Positions 1-9,543 are shown, counted from the first letter of the stretch. The stretch is 64,000 nt of DNA from Streptococcus penaeicida (GCF_002887775.1 NZ_LOCM01000030.1:62001-126000); one strand, 5' to 3'. Translations and numbers: made by a program. Notes: generated by a model not told the origin, from the sequence alone.

Positions 1-149
1 TGCATGGTACGTGAACCCAGCACAGAAGGGTGGTCGCTCTTAGCAATTTTGCCTTCAGGGCTAACCCGCAAGCCCTCTCTTTCTAAACCAAAAGTAGCTT
101 CTAAAATATTGGTATTTTCAGGTAATTTTTGTAAAAGTTGATTGAGCAT
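1..149 (-). CDS. gshF: Glutathione biosynthesis bifunctional protein GshF (GshAB), N-terminal fragment
   Basis: Only the first 49 codons lie in the window; the rest runs off the left edge. The start is the ATG on the minus strand at 147-149. The peptide has the N-terminal signature of the streptococcal gamma-glutamylcysteine synthetase/glutathione synthetase fusion: a short helical lead, then ATFGLEREGLR and a nearby GSR. In this family the full protein (about 750 residues) joins glutamate to cysteine and then adds glycine in the cytoplasm. It is divergent from the defence pair that starts at 482. The assignment rests on the conserved N-terminal motif only, so the downstream ATP-grasp half cannot be confirmed here. 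Confidence 0.8.
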   Translation of the reverse strand, partial: MLNQLLQKLPENTNILEATFGLEREGLRVSPEGKIAKSDHPSVLGSRTM

Positions 150-258
150 CTAGTGCCTACTTTCCGTTGAAATCTTCTTGTTACAGTTTACAATTTTAGG
201 ACATGAAATACAATTTATTGACACAAAAAAAGCCAAAAAAGACAGGAAAAAAGACATC

Positions 259-290
259 GAAAAAGAGTGAAAACAAATCACTCTTTTTTC
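259..290. terminator. Terminator-like hairpin in a divergent intergenic region
   Basis: A perfect stem (260-270 with 278-289) and a 7-base loop, with A-tract on one side and T-tract on the other, so it could end transcription in both directions. It sits between two divergent genes (gshF and the RloA-like gene), where no gene end is expected. It may be a relic of a displaced gene or an attenuator in the gshF leader. Confidence 0.6.
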
Positions 291-442
291 ACTCTGTATA
301 AATTCATTGAAGAATCAGACTTTTGGAGTCAGTTTTTTTAAAAACTTGGCTTTTATGACTTTGTAATAATCAACATCAAAAACGTTTTTTAGTTTTTTGC
401 AACACTTTTTAGTTGGTAGTAGCCATGTAAATAAAAATACGA

Positions 443-475
443 TATAATAAAATACGAAAAAACGTATTTTAGGAG
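443..475 (+). promoter_or_regulatory. -10 box, operator-like inverted repeat and RBS of the RloA/RloB pair
   Basis: TATAAT lies at 443-448. Directly after it, AAAATACG (449-456) and CGTATTTT (463-470) form a perfect inverted repeat around six A residues, and the ribosome binding site AGGAG follows at 471-475. The repeat therefore covers the expected transcription start and the RBS-proximal leader, suitable for an operator or a leader hairpin. No good -35 box was seen. Confidence 0.5.
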
Positions 476-481
476 AATGCT

Positions 482-1684
482 ATGTTATTGGAATTTACAT
501 TTGAAAATCTTTTTTCTTATCACAAAGAGGCATACTTCTCAATGGAAGCCGCTCCTAGAACGCAAATAAAAAATGAGTTTGATAGAATTAATAAGCGAAG
601 AATCTTAAAATCAGCTATTATCTTTGGAGCAAATGCTTCGGGTAAAAGTAATATGTTGAAGGCTCTAGGCACGTTTCGAAATCTCATCCTTAAAGAAGAT
701 AAACGAAATAATCCTTATCCGACTTATGCTGGTAATGATGAACCGATTCATCTATCAGTAACTTTGGTTAAGGAATCCCTTATATACCGATATTCTGTCA
801 CTTACACCTTAGATACGATATGTGAGGAATGTCTAGAAATTGATCAAAAAGGGCAATTTGAGACTTATTTTCATAGAGAGGGAGAACTTTACCCTGTTTT
901 GCCAAAGGAATTGGAATTATTAGTTCCCAAAACACGTAAGGATAATCTTTTCTTGAATACTGCAAAAACCTTTAATGATCAGCATAGTTTAGCAGTTTTT
1001 AGGTGGTTTCGAAATGATCTTATTTTTGTATCAAGGGATATCGAACCATTATTGGAACAGCTTTATAAATTGCAGAATCATGCAGACTATAAAGGAAAGT
1101 TAATCAACTTTTTGCAGGCTTCTGATCTTAATATTTTAGATTTTGAAGTCATCGAATCAAATCTTGTCTTGCCAGAGGAATTGCAAACCCTTTTGAAATC
1201 TACCGATGGCTTTAAAGAATACAATATGATTTTAAGACATAAAAGGTATGAGGAAGATGGAAAGGCTAATGGAGAATTCACCTTAACCTTAGATGAAGAA
1301 TCAGATGGAACCAAAAAACTGATTTCTTTAGCTTTGATTCTTTTATTGGTTAAAGATAGTACAATTATCATGGATGAATTTGACGATTCTTTTCACTTAG
1401 CTTTATCAAAAGCAATGATTGAACTTTTTCATTCACCAGAAAACACAAATCAATTTATTCTAACCAGTCACGAATTAGCTTTAATGGATGTTGGATTTAA
1501 GAAAGAACAAATTTATTTCTGTGAAAAGGATGTTAGTGGAGCATCTGACTTATATTCTATTTATGACTTTAAATCTGAAGAAAATCGAACGGATTATTCT
1601 TTCATTAAACGTTATCAGAAGGGCTTATTTGGAGCCATTCCAGAGGTCTTGGTTGGGAAATTAAAACAAGCAATACGAGGATAA
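482..1684 (+). CDS. AAA family ATPase, RloA/AbiLi-like phage-defence component
   Basis: A 400-residue ABC/SMC-type ATPase of the RloA (COG1106, AAA_15/AAA_21) kind. Walker A is GANASGKS at residues 49-56, the Walker B acidic pair is in IIMDEFDD (D298/E299), and a switch-like TSHE follows near residue 325. The insert between Walker A and the signature region is the variable middle typical of these proteins. The next gene encodes an RloB-family protein three bases downstream, and this pairing is the known RloA/RloB and lactococcal AbiL arrangement, where the pair aborts phage infection. RBS AGGAG is 6 bases before the ATG. Codon use is AT-rich compared with purA nearby, consistent with a mobile defence module. 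Function is inferred from family and pairing. Confidence 0.8.
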   Translation: MLLEFTFENLFSYHKEAYFSMEAAPRTQIKNEFDRINKRRILKSAIIFGANASGKSNMLKALGTFRNLILKEDKRNNPYPTYAGNDEPIHLSVTLVKESLIYRYSVTYTLDTICEECLEIDQKGQFETYFHREGELYPVLPKELELLVPKTRKDNLFLNTAKTFNDQHSLAVFRWFRNDLIFVSRDIEPLLEQLYKLQNHADYKGKLINFLQASDLNILDFEVIESNLVLPEELQTLLKSTDGFKEYNMILRHKRYEEDGKANGEFTLTLDEESDGTKKLISLALILLLVKDSTIIMDEFDDSFHLALSKAMIELFHSPENTNQFILTSHELALMDVGFKKEQIYFCEKDVSGASDLYSIYDFKSEENRTDYSFIKRYQKGLFGAIPEVLVGKLKQAIRG

Positions 1685-1687
1685 TGA

Positions 1688-2278
1688 ATGGCAAGAAAAA
1701 AGAGCAGAGGAAGACAAAATCCACCACAAATACAAATTTATACCGAAGGTCAAACAGAAGTTCTTTATTTTAACCAATTGAAGAAACATTTTAGGGTTAA
1801 AGATAGAAAAAAATTAACCATAAAACATCTTAATAAGCAGGGGCTAAACCTTTTTCATCATGCTAATACCCTATATCGAAAACATGATTTCGATGTGTCA
1901 CCGACTGATATTGTTTTAGTGATTGATAATGATCAAACATCTATTAGTGATTTGGAACGATTGAAAGAAGGCTGTCATCAAAAAGGGTATCAAGTGATCT
2001 TTTCTAATCATAGTTTCGAATTGTGGATTTTATTACATTTTGAGAGAGTGTCAACTTTTATGGAAAATCAAGCCTTGCTAAGGAGACTTAATCAAGTCAT
2101 CGGCGGAAAATATCAAAAAACGGATGAGCATTTTATTGAAAAACTGGTCTCAAAGGTTCACCAAGCGATAGAGTATTCAAAAGAAATACCTGCTGAAATC
2201 ATTGATTTCAGCAGAAATCCATACACGAATGCTGGGAAAATTATACCAAGTCTTTTTATCATTGATAATATTTTATAA
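1688..2278 (+). CDS. RloB family protein (AbiLii-like)
   Basis: 196 residues with the RloB (PF13707) landmarks: TEGQTEVLYF near the N-terminus, the acidic motif VLVIDND mid-protein, and SNHSFELWILLHFE in the C-terminal half. The acidic positions resemble a Toprim-like nuclease core, so it may be the effector of the ATPase encoded just upstream, but no activity is proven from sequence. The start ATG is 3 bases after the upstream stop, with GAGG at 1677-1680 inside the preceding gene's end, so the two are translationally coupled. A bidirectional terminator follows at once. The pair is probably a complete two-gene abortive-infection type system. Confidence 0.8.
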   Translation: MARKKSRGRQNPPQIQIYTEGQTEVLYFNQLKKHFRVKDRKKLTIKHLNKQGLNLFHHANTLYRKHDFDVSPTDIVLVIDNDQTSISDLERLKEGCHQKGYQVIFSNHSFELWILLHFERVSTFMENQALLRRLNQVIGGKYQKTDEHFIEKLVSKVHQAIEYSKEIPAEIIDFSRNPYTNAGKIIPSLFIIDNIL

Positions 2279-3571
2279 CTAATAGAAAAAAGATGCCCAT
2301 TTTTGAATGAGCATCTTTTTTCTATTTTTCAACTTCCATCTGCTGTTCCCGTCCTTCATCCAAGAGGCTTTGACGATGCGTTCATCTCTTAATTTGACAG
2401 AATCATTAATGGTTTCCGCCGATTTGATGATGGTTGCTTCAAGTTGAGCTCGTTTGTGACGGCCCGTGTCGATGGCTTGGATGATACCGTTGTTTTGTTG
2501 GACTAAACTTTCTGCTAAGGCAGTGACTGACTGAATAGAAAGTGTTGGGTTCTGAGCAGATCTTTCCAAGGCCGGAATGGCTTCTTTACTGGTTTCGGCC
2601 AGCATTTGAAGGGCTGCGTTGTTAGCATTCACGATGGCATCGGCGGTCATGCCTGATTTAACAGATTGTTGTAGGATACCAAGCTGGGCGATGGATATTT
2701 TCATGGTTGGGATGGTGTTTCGGCGGAGCATGCCTAATTTTTGGCGCATGTCTGATGAGACTTTGACCAAGTTACGCATTTGCGGTGTTGTTGCCCAGGC
2801 TACATAGAGACGGCTGACATACTCAGTATGTTGTTGTTCCAAGGTATTGATGACTTCGGTTGTCCGTGCGAGGAGATCTGTTTTGTTTTGGTATTCAGGC
2901 GTCGCTGCGTCGATAGCTGCTAATTCTGTCTGCAAAGCCTGAGCGCGCTTGGTGGCTTCTTTTTGGCTGGCTTCGACAAAGGCGATGACTCCAACCAGAT
3001 TTTCAATTGACTTAGTATTATCTTCAATCAAGAGCTCAGCTGAGACAATGTTGCGGGCTAAGGTGTCTTCTTGTTTGACAACTGCAGCAGCCATACCGTC
3101 CATTTTTTGTTCAATGCTTTGGGCATCGAAGTAGAATTCTTGCAAGGTATTTTTGCTTTGTTTAAACATTTTTTGAATGAGATTTGGTTTTTTCTCTAAA
3201 TCAGCTGGACCGACATCCTTATATTTTTTGACAAAGCCATTTAACTCTTGATTGGTATTTTTTAGTAAGTCATCAACCTGTGGAATTTGTAATTTTTTCT
3301 GTTCTTTGAGGATGTGATTGACGGTTGTGTTAACCCCTTCAACTGCTGATTGCCCAAAATCTAAAAGGGTGTTTTGGTTAGACATGAAGGAATCCACTAA
3401 AGCGGGTGCTTTACTGATGATGGCTGTTTGTTGGTCAGGGCTTAGTTTCTCAAAGAAAGAAATGGTTTTTTCATCGGTACTTGACTGGTCGGTGATGATT
3501 TCAGTGGTTTTGTCACTTTTACTAATGGCGTTATCCGCAATAGCGTCAATATCAAAATTAAATTCAGACAT
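2279..3571 (-). CDS. telA: TelA-like toxic anion resistance protein, C-terminus frameshifted
   Basis: A largely helical protein of the TelA/KlaA family (PF05816), linked to tellurite and other toxic-anion or cell-envelope stress resistance. The core (around residues 60-400) is full and collinear with the family. The last 30 codons are not: after VKA the frame gives an unrelated basic tail that runs through the terminator. Adding one C to the CC at 2366-2367 (C on the coding strand) restores the tail LLDEGREQQMEVEK and a stop at 2322-2324, for a 416-residue protein. Start ATG at 3569-3571 has AGGAGA ahead of it, overlapping the end of the XpaC-like gene. The two form one operon. Confidence 0.85.
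   Translation of the reverse strand: MSEFNFDIDAIADNAISKSDKTTEIITDQSSTDEKTISFFEKLSPDQQTAIISKAPALVDSFMSNQNTLLDFGQSAVEGVNTTVNHILKEQKKLQIPQVDDLLKNTNQELNGFVKKYKDVGPADLEKKPNLIQKMFKQSKNTLQEFYFDAQSIEQKMDGMAAAVVKQEDTLARNIVSAELLIEDNTKSIENLVGVIAFVEASQKEATKRAQALQTELAAIDAATPEYQNKTDLLARTTEVINTLEQQHTEYVSRLYVAWATTPQMRNLVKVSSDMRQKLGMLRRNTIPTMKISIAQLGILQQSVKSGMTADAIVNANNAALQMLAETSKEAIPALERSAQNPTLSIQSVTALAESLVQQNNGIIQAIDTGRHKRAQLEATIIKSAETINDSVKLRDERIVKASWMKDGNSRWKLKNRKKMLIQKWASFFY
2286..2322. terminator. Bidirectional terminator between the rloB-like gene and telA
   Basis: Stem 2286-2296 with 2311-2321, extended by an inner CATT/AATG helix, flanked by A and T tracts. It serves the plus-strand defence operon and the minus-strand xpaC-telA operon. 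The current telA frame reads through this hairpin, which is one reason to think that frame is wrong at its end. Confidence 0.85.
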
Positions 3572-3580
3572 GATAATCTC

Positions 3581-4459
3581 CTATTCTTCTAGTTCTTCTT
3601 GCTTACGCATTTGGTTTTGTTTTTGCATCATGCGCAGGCTGACGTCGAAATCTTTTAATTCACTTTCGTTGAGTTTTCTCAAGGTTTCATCTAAGTCTAG
3701 GTCAAAGTCCTGTAAGGCTTGATGGGCAGAAGTCAGACGCTCCTCAGCATTGTAGTAATCTTTAGGTGAGGCTTTGATTTTCAGATAACCATTTAGGATG
3801 TCATTAAAGTGTTGCATACTTGATTCTTGAAGGGCTTCTAGCTCGGCCTTATTATCAGCAGTAGCTATTTTTTCGAGGATGCTCTTGTTGTCTTTTTGGA
3901 CATTTTGGTAAATTTCCTGGATTTCAGGAGCCTTCTCACTAATGACTTTCTCAGTCAGGATGCTTGCGCTCAGTTTGTGGTCGATTTGCATTTGTTCCAA
4001 TTGTAGAACAGCGTCCACTTTGACCTCATCGGCCTTGTGGTTGATGCGTTGATAGACCTGGGGTGAAATGGCGCCTTTTAATTGGTAAGATTCTTCTTTG
4101 ATGAATTGGATCTTAGGCAATAATTGTTGGGCGACCAACTGAAAATTTTGCATGTCGTTTTCTAATAAATAGCGGTTCATTAGTTGACTTTGTTTATCGG
4201 CAAGATTAACCGTATCTTTGAGATTTTGGATGCGTTTAGCCATTGCCTGTCCGGCTAAGAGTTTTTGTTTTCTTTTGACTTGTTTAAAGCCAATGGCTAG
4301 GGCGATAGCCGATGGTACAAGCAGTATATTTGGCATGAATTCACTAAAGGAGCCAATGATTATAAAGTAGACCAAAACCCAGAGCCAACCAGGGAATTGT
4401 GGCAGTCCTGCCAATAGCCTTTCAAAGTTTTGTTTCATATTTTCATCATTCCATTTCAT
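3581..4459 (-). CDS. XpaC-like protein (5-bromo-4-chloroindolyl phosphate hydrolysis family)
   Basis: 292 residues of the XpaC family (PF10112). It has a short cytoplasmic N-terminus, one or two membrane segments at about residues 24-60 (LWVLVYFIIIGSFSEF and the following hydrophobic stretch), then a long soluble helical and coiled-coil region rich in Gln and Glu. It is the first gene of a two-gene operon with telA, a pairing common in Firmicutes, where the two are thought to act together at the membrane. The start is uncertain: ATG at 4457-4459 has no clear RBS, and the second ATG eight codons in is an alternative. Confidence 0.75.
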   Translation of the reverse strand: MKWNDENMKQNFERLLAGLPQFPGWLWVLVYFIIIGSFSEFMPNILLVPSAIALAIGFKQVKRKQKLLAGQAMAKRIQNLKDTVNLADKQSQLMNRYLLENDMQNFQLVAQQLLPKIQFIKEESYQLKGAISPQVYQRINHKADEVKVDAVLQLEQMQIDHKLSASILTEKVISEKAPEIQEIYQNVQKDNKSILEKIATADNKAELEALQESSMQHFNDILNGYLKIKASPKDYYNAEERLTSAHQALQDFDLDLDETLRKLNESELKDFDVSLRMMQKQNQMRKQEELEE

Positions 4460-4565
4460 ATCGTTTTAGAAAGCTAGGGCTTCCTAATCTTATTCTACCG
4501 CAAAAGCTATCTTTCTTAAAGCATTTATCGTATTTTGAAGCCACAGCCATAGGGGGTAGGCTATT

Positions 4566-4610
4566 AAGGTTCGGAACTAGATGCTAGTTGGAGTTTCAAT
4601 GTTCGGGTTT
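4566..4610 (-). promoter_or_regulatory. Two PurBox-like PurR sites upstream of purA
   Basis: Read on the minus strand, 4566-4578 is AGTTCCGAACCTT and 4598-4610 is AAACCCGAACATT. Both match the Gram-positive PurBox core (CCGAAC in an A/T context, consensus AWWWCCGAACWWT) with two and one mismatches. They lie 32 bp apart centre to centre, about 90 bp ahead of the purA -10 box. PurR control of purA is established in related Firmicutes; the sites here are inferred from sequence match. Confidence 0.6.
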
Positions 4611-4693
4611 TACCAATTCTCAAAAGAATGAAAAGTCGTGAAAATAATTTTTTCTTAATCTTTTTGGCAAAGATGGCACATTTTATCATTTTT

Positions 4694-4702
4694 TGCTATA
4701 AT
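4694..4702 (+). promoter_or_regulatory. purA extended -10 promoter
   Basis: TGCTATAAT at 4694-4702 is an extended -10 element. No consensus -35 is present, as expected for extended -10 or activator-assisted promoters. Transcription should begin near 4709, giving an 85-base leader. Confidence 0.65.
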
Positions 4703-4708
4703 AAGTTG

Positions 4709-6087
<1,379 letters not shown>

Positions 6088-6107
6088 TTGAAACAAATCA
6101 ATCTTTT

Positions 6108-6139
6108 AAAGTGAAGACGTCATCGTGTCGTCACTTTTT
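6108..6139 (+). terminator. purA terminator
   Basis: AAAGTGA (6108-6114) pairs with TCACTTT (6131-6137), with inner pairing, followed by Ts. Confidence 0.75.
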
Positions 6140-6235
6140 GGTGTCTTACATTTTTTGGACATCATCGTTTTAGTGCTTTACAGAAAAAGTTAAGTTGCTC
6201 CTAAATCACTTTGTAATACTCTGTGCCCCTTCTAT

Positions 6236-6243
6236 GGTAAAAT
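6236..6243 (+). promoter_or_regulatory. Extended -10 promoter of the DUF2200 gene
   Basis: TGGTAAAAT just upstream of an RBS (AGAAGG) and the ATG at 6269. The same TGGTAAAAT box recurs in this window, for example before 11465 and 32867. Confidence 0.55.
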
Positions 6244-6268
6244 AGAACAAAACAGAGAAGGTAAGTAG

Positions 6269-6625
6269 ATGTCACATAAAGTATTTCAAATGTCATTTCA
6301 ATCAATTTATAAGGCTTTAGTAGCCAAAGTCGAACGCAAGGGTGGTCAAGCACAGGATGTTGATGCTGTCATTGAGTGGTTGATGGGTTATTCGGTAGAC
6401 CAAGTGGCTGCCCTCAGCCAATCGGATGCTACTTACGGTGATTTTCTAGAGCAAGCACCGGCTTATAATCCCTTACGGCAAAACATCACTGGTAAAATAT
6501 GTGGGGTTCAAATTGAAGCCATTGAAGACGACAAGATGCAAAAATTACGGCAATTAGACAAATTGGTCGACTGGCTAGCTAAAGGCAAAAGTCCCGAGCA
6601 AGTCTTCGATAAGTATGATAAGTAA
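6269..6625 (+). CDS. DUF2200 family protein
   Basis: A 118-residue protein of the DUF2200 family (PF09966), recognised by the opening VFQMSFQSIYKAL, the NPLRQNITGKICGV segment and the C-terminal DKLVDWLAKGK. It is soluble and has no signal peptide. The function of the family is not established. It is transcribed alone between purA and the PFL activase, with its own promoter and a shared convergent terminator at 6660-6693. The start ATG follows an AGAAGG ribosome binding site. Confidence 0.8.
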   Translation: MSHKVFQMSFQSIYKALVAKVERKGGQAQDVDAVIEWLMGYSVDQVAALSQSDATYGDFLEQAPAYNPLRQNITGKICGVQIEAIEDDKMQKLRQLDKLVDWLAKGKSPEQVFDKYDK

Positions 6626-6659
6626 AAAATGGTTACTAAATAGGTAACTTGAGTAGATG

Positions 6660-6693
6660 AAAAGGACAAGTTGATTTCGGCTTGTCCTTTTTT
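6660..6693. terminator. Bidirectional terminator
   Basis: AAAAGGACAAG (6660-6670) pairs with CTTGTCCTTTT (6681-6691), followed by Ts, between the convergent DUF2200 and PFL-activase genes. Confidence 0.85.
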
Positions 6694-6694
6694 C

Positions 6695-7468
6695 TTAGAA
6701 ATAACAATGGATTTTGTGGTCTAAGAAGACTTGTTGGTAGTCTTTTAAGTCTTCGGGGTGGTAGGCTGGGACGTCGGTCATGCTATAGTCCCGGCCTAAG
6801 AGTTTATATTTATTTTCGCCGAATTGGTGGAAGGGTAGGAGTTGCACTTGGTCGATGTCTAACTCATTAAAGAGTTGGGCAAAGGCTTTGGCATCCTCTT
6901 GGCTGTCGTTAAAATTAGGGATAACGGGGATGCGCAGGACAATTTCTTTGCCGGCTTGGAAGGCGGCGTGGATGTTCTTGATGATGACCTGGTTGGCAAC
7001 GCCGGTTACTTTGCGGTGTTTGATTTGGTCGTAGTGCTTGAGGTCTGTGTAGATGAAGTCAACGTATTGAATCAAGTCCATAAATTGGTCATGCTTAGTG
7101 TAGGCTGTGGTTTCGATGGCAGTGTGGAGTCCTGCTTCTTTGGCTGCTTTGAGGATAGCCTTGGCAAAGTCAAATTGGGCAAAGAGTTCACCACCCGATA
7201 GGGTCATGCCACCTCCAGATTCTTCATAGAAATCTTGGTCTTTGAGGACCTCCTCTAAGACTTGGTCAACGGTTTTTTCCTGACCAACCACTTCATAGTG
7301 TCTGCCATCAGCTGTTAGCATGTTTTCAGGTTGATTCTTTTGGGATTCGGGGTTAGCACACCAAGGACATCTTAGAGGACATCCCTTTAAAAAAACAGTG
7401 GTTCGGATGCCGGGTCCGTCGTGGATGCTAAAATGTTGGATGTTAAAGACAATTCCTTTTTCGGTCAT
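6695..7468 (-). CDS. Glycyl-radical enzyme activating protein (PFL2 activase)
   Basis: A radical-SAM activase of 257 residues that generates the glycyl radical on a pyruvate-formate-lyase-type partner under anaerobic conditions. The N-terminal FSIHDGPGIRTTVFLKGC leads into the cluster motif C-x3-C-x2-C (CPLRCPWC). The SAM-binding GGG is in SGGGMTLSGGE. The start is the ATG at 7466-7468, which has AAAGGG seven bases ahead; a frame extended 12 codons upstream has no RBS. It lacks the extra ferredoxin-like insertion of the longer activases. Its likely partner is the damaged glycyl radical enzyme at 11465-13868. It is divergent from the DeoR regulator, and a 21-bp-spaced operator lies between them. 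Confidence 0.9.
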   Translation of the reverse strand: MTEKGIVFNIQHFSIHDGPGIRTTVFLKGCPLRCPWCANPESQKNQPENMLTADGRHYEVVGQEKTVDQVLEEVLKDQDFYEESGGGMTLSGGELFAQFDFAKAILKAAKEAGLHTAIETTAYTKHDQFMDLIQYVDFIYTDLKHYDQIKHRKVTGVANQVIIKNIHAAFQAGKEIVLRIPVIPNFNDSQEDAKAFAQLFNELDIDQVQLLPFHQFGENKYKLLGRDYSMTDVPAYHPEDLKDYQQVFLDHKIHCYF

Positions 7469-7492
7469 AGGCTTACCCTTTCTTTCAAGGAC

Positions 7493-7521
7493 ATGATAAC
7501 ACATAAACGTAAGTTTTGCAA
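7493..7521 (-). promoter_or_regulatory. Promoter of the activase gene
   Basis: On the minus strand, -35 TTGCAA (7516-7521), a 17-base spacer and -10 TATCAT (7493-7498). Confidence 0.65.
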
Positions 7522-7536
7522 TTACGTTCGTAAGTT
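7508..7536. promoter_or_regulatory. Direct-repeat operator in the activase/deoR intergenic region
   Basis: CGTAAGTT occurs at 7508-7515 and 7529-7536, exactly 21 bp apart. The first copy overlaps the activase promoter spacer. The same unit (reverse complement AACTTACG, core TTACGAA) with the same 21-bp spacing lies at the glycyl radical enzyme promoter (11420-11449). The most likely binding protein is the DeoR-family product encoded next door. Confidence 0.6.
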
Positions 7537-7566
7537 ATTTTTTCTTTCATTTTTTGTCTTCAAACT

Positions 7567-7574
7567 GGTATAAT
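7567..7574 (+). promoter_or_regulatory. Extended -10 promoter of the deoR-family gene
   Basis: TGGTATAAT, 18 bases before the ATG at 7592; GAGGTG at 7582-7587 is the RBS. Confidence 0.6.
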
Positions 7575-7591
7575 GGCTAGTGAGGTGTCCT

Positions 7592-8334
7592 ATGAATAGA
7601 TTAGAAAAGATTATCCAATTAGTATCAAAATATCAAAAAATTGATGTTAATACCCTTTCTCGTAAGTTATCAGTTTCGAAAGTAACTATAAGGAAAGATT
7701 TAGACAAATTAGAGGCAAAGGTCTCCTGCATCGGGAGCATGGTTATGCTGTTTTGAACAGTGGTGATGACCTCAATGTCCGCCTTTCTTACAATTATAAT
7801 ATCAAACGAAAGATTGCTGAGAAAGCGGCTGAATTGGTTTCAGACAATGATACGGTTATGATTGAGTCTGGCTCTACCTGTGCTCTTTTGGCTGAGGTGC
7901 TTTGCCAAACCAAACGCAACATAAAGATTATTACCAATTCTTGTTTTATTGCCAATTTCTTGCGCCAATACGACTCTTGCCAAATTATTCTCTTGGGTGG
8001 AACTTATCAGCCCAATTCGGAGGTTACCGTTGGTCCTCTGCTTAAGCAAATGATTAACCTCTTTCACGTGGATAAGGTTTTTGCGGGGACGGATGGCTTT
8101 AGCCCTCAAGTTGGCTTTATGTGTAAGGATATGATGCGCTGTGAAGCGGTCCAAACCATGGCTGACGCGGCTGAAGAAACGATTATTCTTACTGATTCTA
8201 GTAAGTTTCTCAAACCAAGTTTGGTGCATCAGCTCTGCCTTGACAAGGTTAGTCAAATTATTACTGACAAGGGGATTGATCAAGAGAGTAAAGACTTTCT
8301 AAGCACCTCCGGCATATCCATAGACTACGTATAA
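7592..8334 (+). pseudogene. DeoR family transcriptional regulator, frameshifted
   Basis: The N-terminal part (from ATG 7592, RBS GAGGTG) gives a DeoR winged helix-turn-helix, LSRKLSVSKVTIRKDLDKLE. The frame then shifts at the GG run 7720-7721: adding one G restores KGLLHREHGYAV and joins smoothly to the sugar-phosphate-sensing domain (IESGSTCALLAE, GTYQPNSEVTVGP, GTDGF). Restored length is about 247 residues, normal for the family. It is encoded 17 bases before the SorC-family gene and divergent from the activase. By context it should regulate the PFL2/aldolase locus in response to a phosphorylated intermediate. Whether the break is real or a sequencing error cannot be told here. Confidence 0.8.
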
Positions 8335-8351
8335 GAGCAAGTGAGGAAGTC

Positions 8352-9332
8352 ATGAAGGAAGAGAAAAAGCGTCTGTTAGCTAAAATTGCCTATATGCACT
8401 ATGTCGAGGGCAAGAGCCAAACCACTATTTCCAAGGAATTGGACATTTATCGGACCACAGTTTGTCGGATGTTGGCCAAGGCTAAGGATGAGGGGATTGT
8501 CAAAGTTGAGATAAAAGGGTACGATTCCTCCCTTTTTGCTCTAGAATCCTATATTCAAGAAAAGTATGGTCTAAAGAAAGTGATCATTCTTCCCTATCAA
8601 GCGAATCTTGACCGTCAGGATAATCTCAATCAGTTGGCTAAAGAGGGGGCGGAAGTTCTCCGGTCGATGATTAAGGATAATGAAGTGGTTGGGATTTCGT
8701 GGGGGTCAAGTATTAGTGCTTTGATTGACCATATGACACAAAAGAGTTTGAAGGGCATTTCGGTCTTTCCTCTTTCTGGAGGGCCTAGCGCTATTCACGC
8801 CAACTACCATGTTAATACCTTGGTCTATCGCCTAGCTCGCCTTTTCCATGGGCAAAGTTCCTTTATAAATGCTACCGTGATTCAGGAAAATGCTGAAATT
8901 GCCAAGGGAATTAAGAAATCCAAGTACTTCGAAAAGACCTTGTTGTCATGGGATAAGTTGGATTGGGCTGTGATTGGGATTGGTGCTGAGCCCGATGCTC
9001 AAAAAGATAGCCAATGGCGTGATCTCCTGATGGGAAACGACTATGTCAAATTGCGTCAATTAAAAGCAGTCGGCGAGATTTGCTGCCGCTTCTTTGACAA
9101 GAATGGGTTATCAGTTGATAAGGACCTGCAAGAACGCACGATCGGTATCACCTTAGAGCAGTTGCGTCAAGTACCAAATGTATTTGCGATAGCTTGTGGG
9201 AAAGAGAAAGCAAAGGCGATTTTGGCGGCATTAAAGGTAAAATGCATTAATTATTTGGTAACCGATGAAGAAACCATCAAAGATTTATTGGCTCTAGATG
9301 GTGATTCTTACCTGCAAGAAAAACTAGACTAG
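8352..9332 (+). CDS. SorC family sugar-binding transcriptional regulator
   Basis: 326 residues: an N-terminal helix-turn-helix (about 10-50, with KSQTTISKELDIYRTTVCRML) and a C-terminal SorC sugar-phosphate-binding domain with GISWGSS, SGGPSAI and GIGAEP motifs typical of the NagB-like fold. It intervenes between the DeoR-family regulator and the triple RidA gene. As I recall, related streptococci have a SorC-family regulator at the same place in the pfl2 locus, followed by PTS genes that are absent here. RBS GAGGAAG precedes the ATG. Confidence 0.88.
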   Translation: MKEEKKRLLAKIAYMHYVEGKSQTTISKELDIYRTTVCRMLAKAKDEGIVKVEIKGYDSSLFALESYIQEKYGLKKVIILPYQANLDRQDNLNQLAKEGAEVLRSMIKDNEVVGISWGSSISALIDHMTQKSLKGISVFPLSGGPSAIHANYHVNTLVYRLARLFHGQSSFINATVIQENAEIAKGIKKSKYFEKTLLSWDKLDWAVIGIGAEPDAQKDSQWRDLLMGNDYVKLRQLKAVGEICCRFFDKNGLSVDKDLQERTIGITLEQLRQVPNVFAIACGKEKAKAILAALKVKCINYLVTDEETIKDLLALDGDSYLQEKLD

Positions 9333-9335
9333 GAA

Positions 9336-9349
9336 TGCACTATTGTGCA
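9336..9349. promoter_or_regulatory. Near-palindrome after sorC
   Basis: TGCACTATTGTGCA begins four bases after the sorC stop. One base differs from the perfect palindrome TGCACAATTGTGCA at 11341-11354 on the other side of the RidA gene. It could be an operator for one of the regulators. Confidence 0.35.
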
Positions 9350-9512
9350 AAACTCTGTTTCCTATACATTTTATTTTTAAGTATACTTTATAGGAAAATA
9401 GATAAGTTGATTTTTAATCAAGAGACCAAGTGGTTAAGAAGGAAAATTGAGCCATGAAATTGTTAAAGGTAAATATCTGAAAGTCTGATAAGAGATTTTC
9501 ATAGTGAATTGC

Positions 9513-9543
9513 AAAAAACTTGTCTATTGAGACAAGTTTTTTT
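9513..9543 (+). terminator. sorC terminator
   Basis: AAAAAACTTGTC, 6-base loop, GACAAGTTTTTTT: a strong intrinsic terminator that separates the regulators from the RidA gene. Confidence 0.85.

Noticed and set aside
3318..3722. A plus-strand open frame opposite telA and the xpaC-like gene
   Set aside because: It is the mirror of two well-supported minus-strand genes and has no RBS or family resemblance.
6875..7201. A plus-strand hydrophobic frame opposite the PFL activase gene
   Set aside because: Antisense shadow of a conserved radical-SAM gene.
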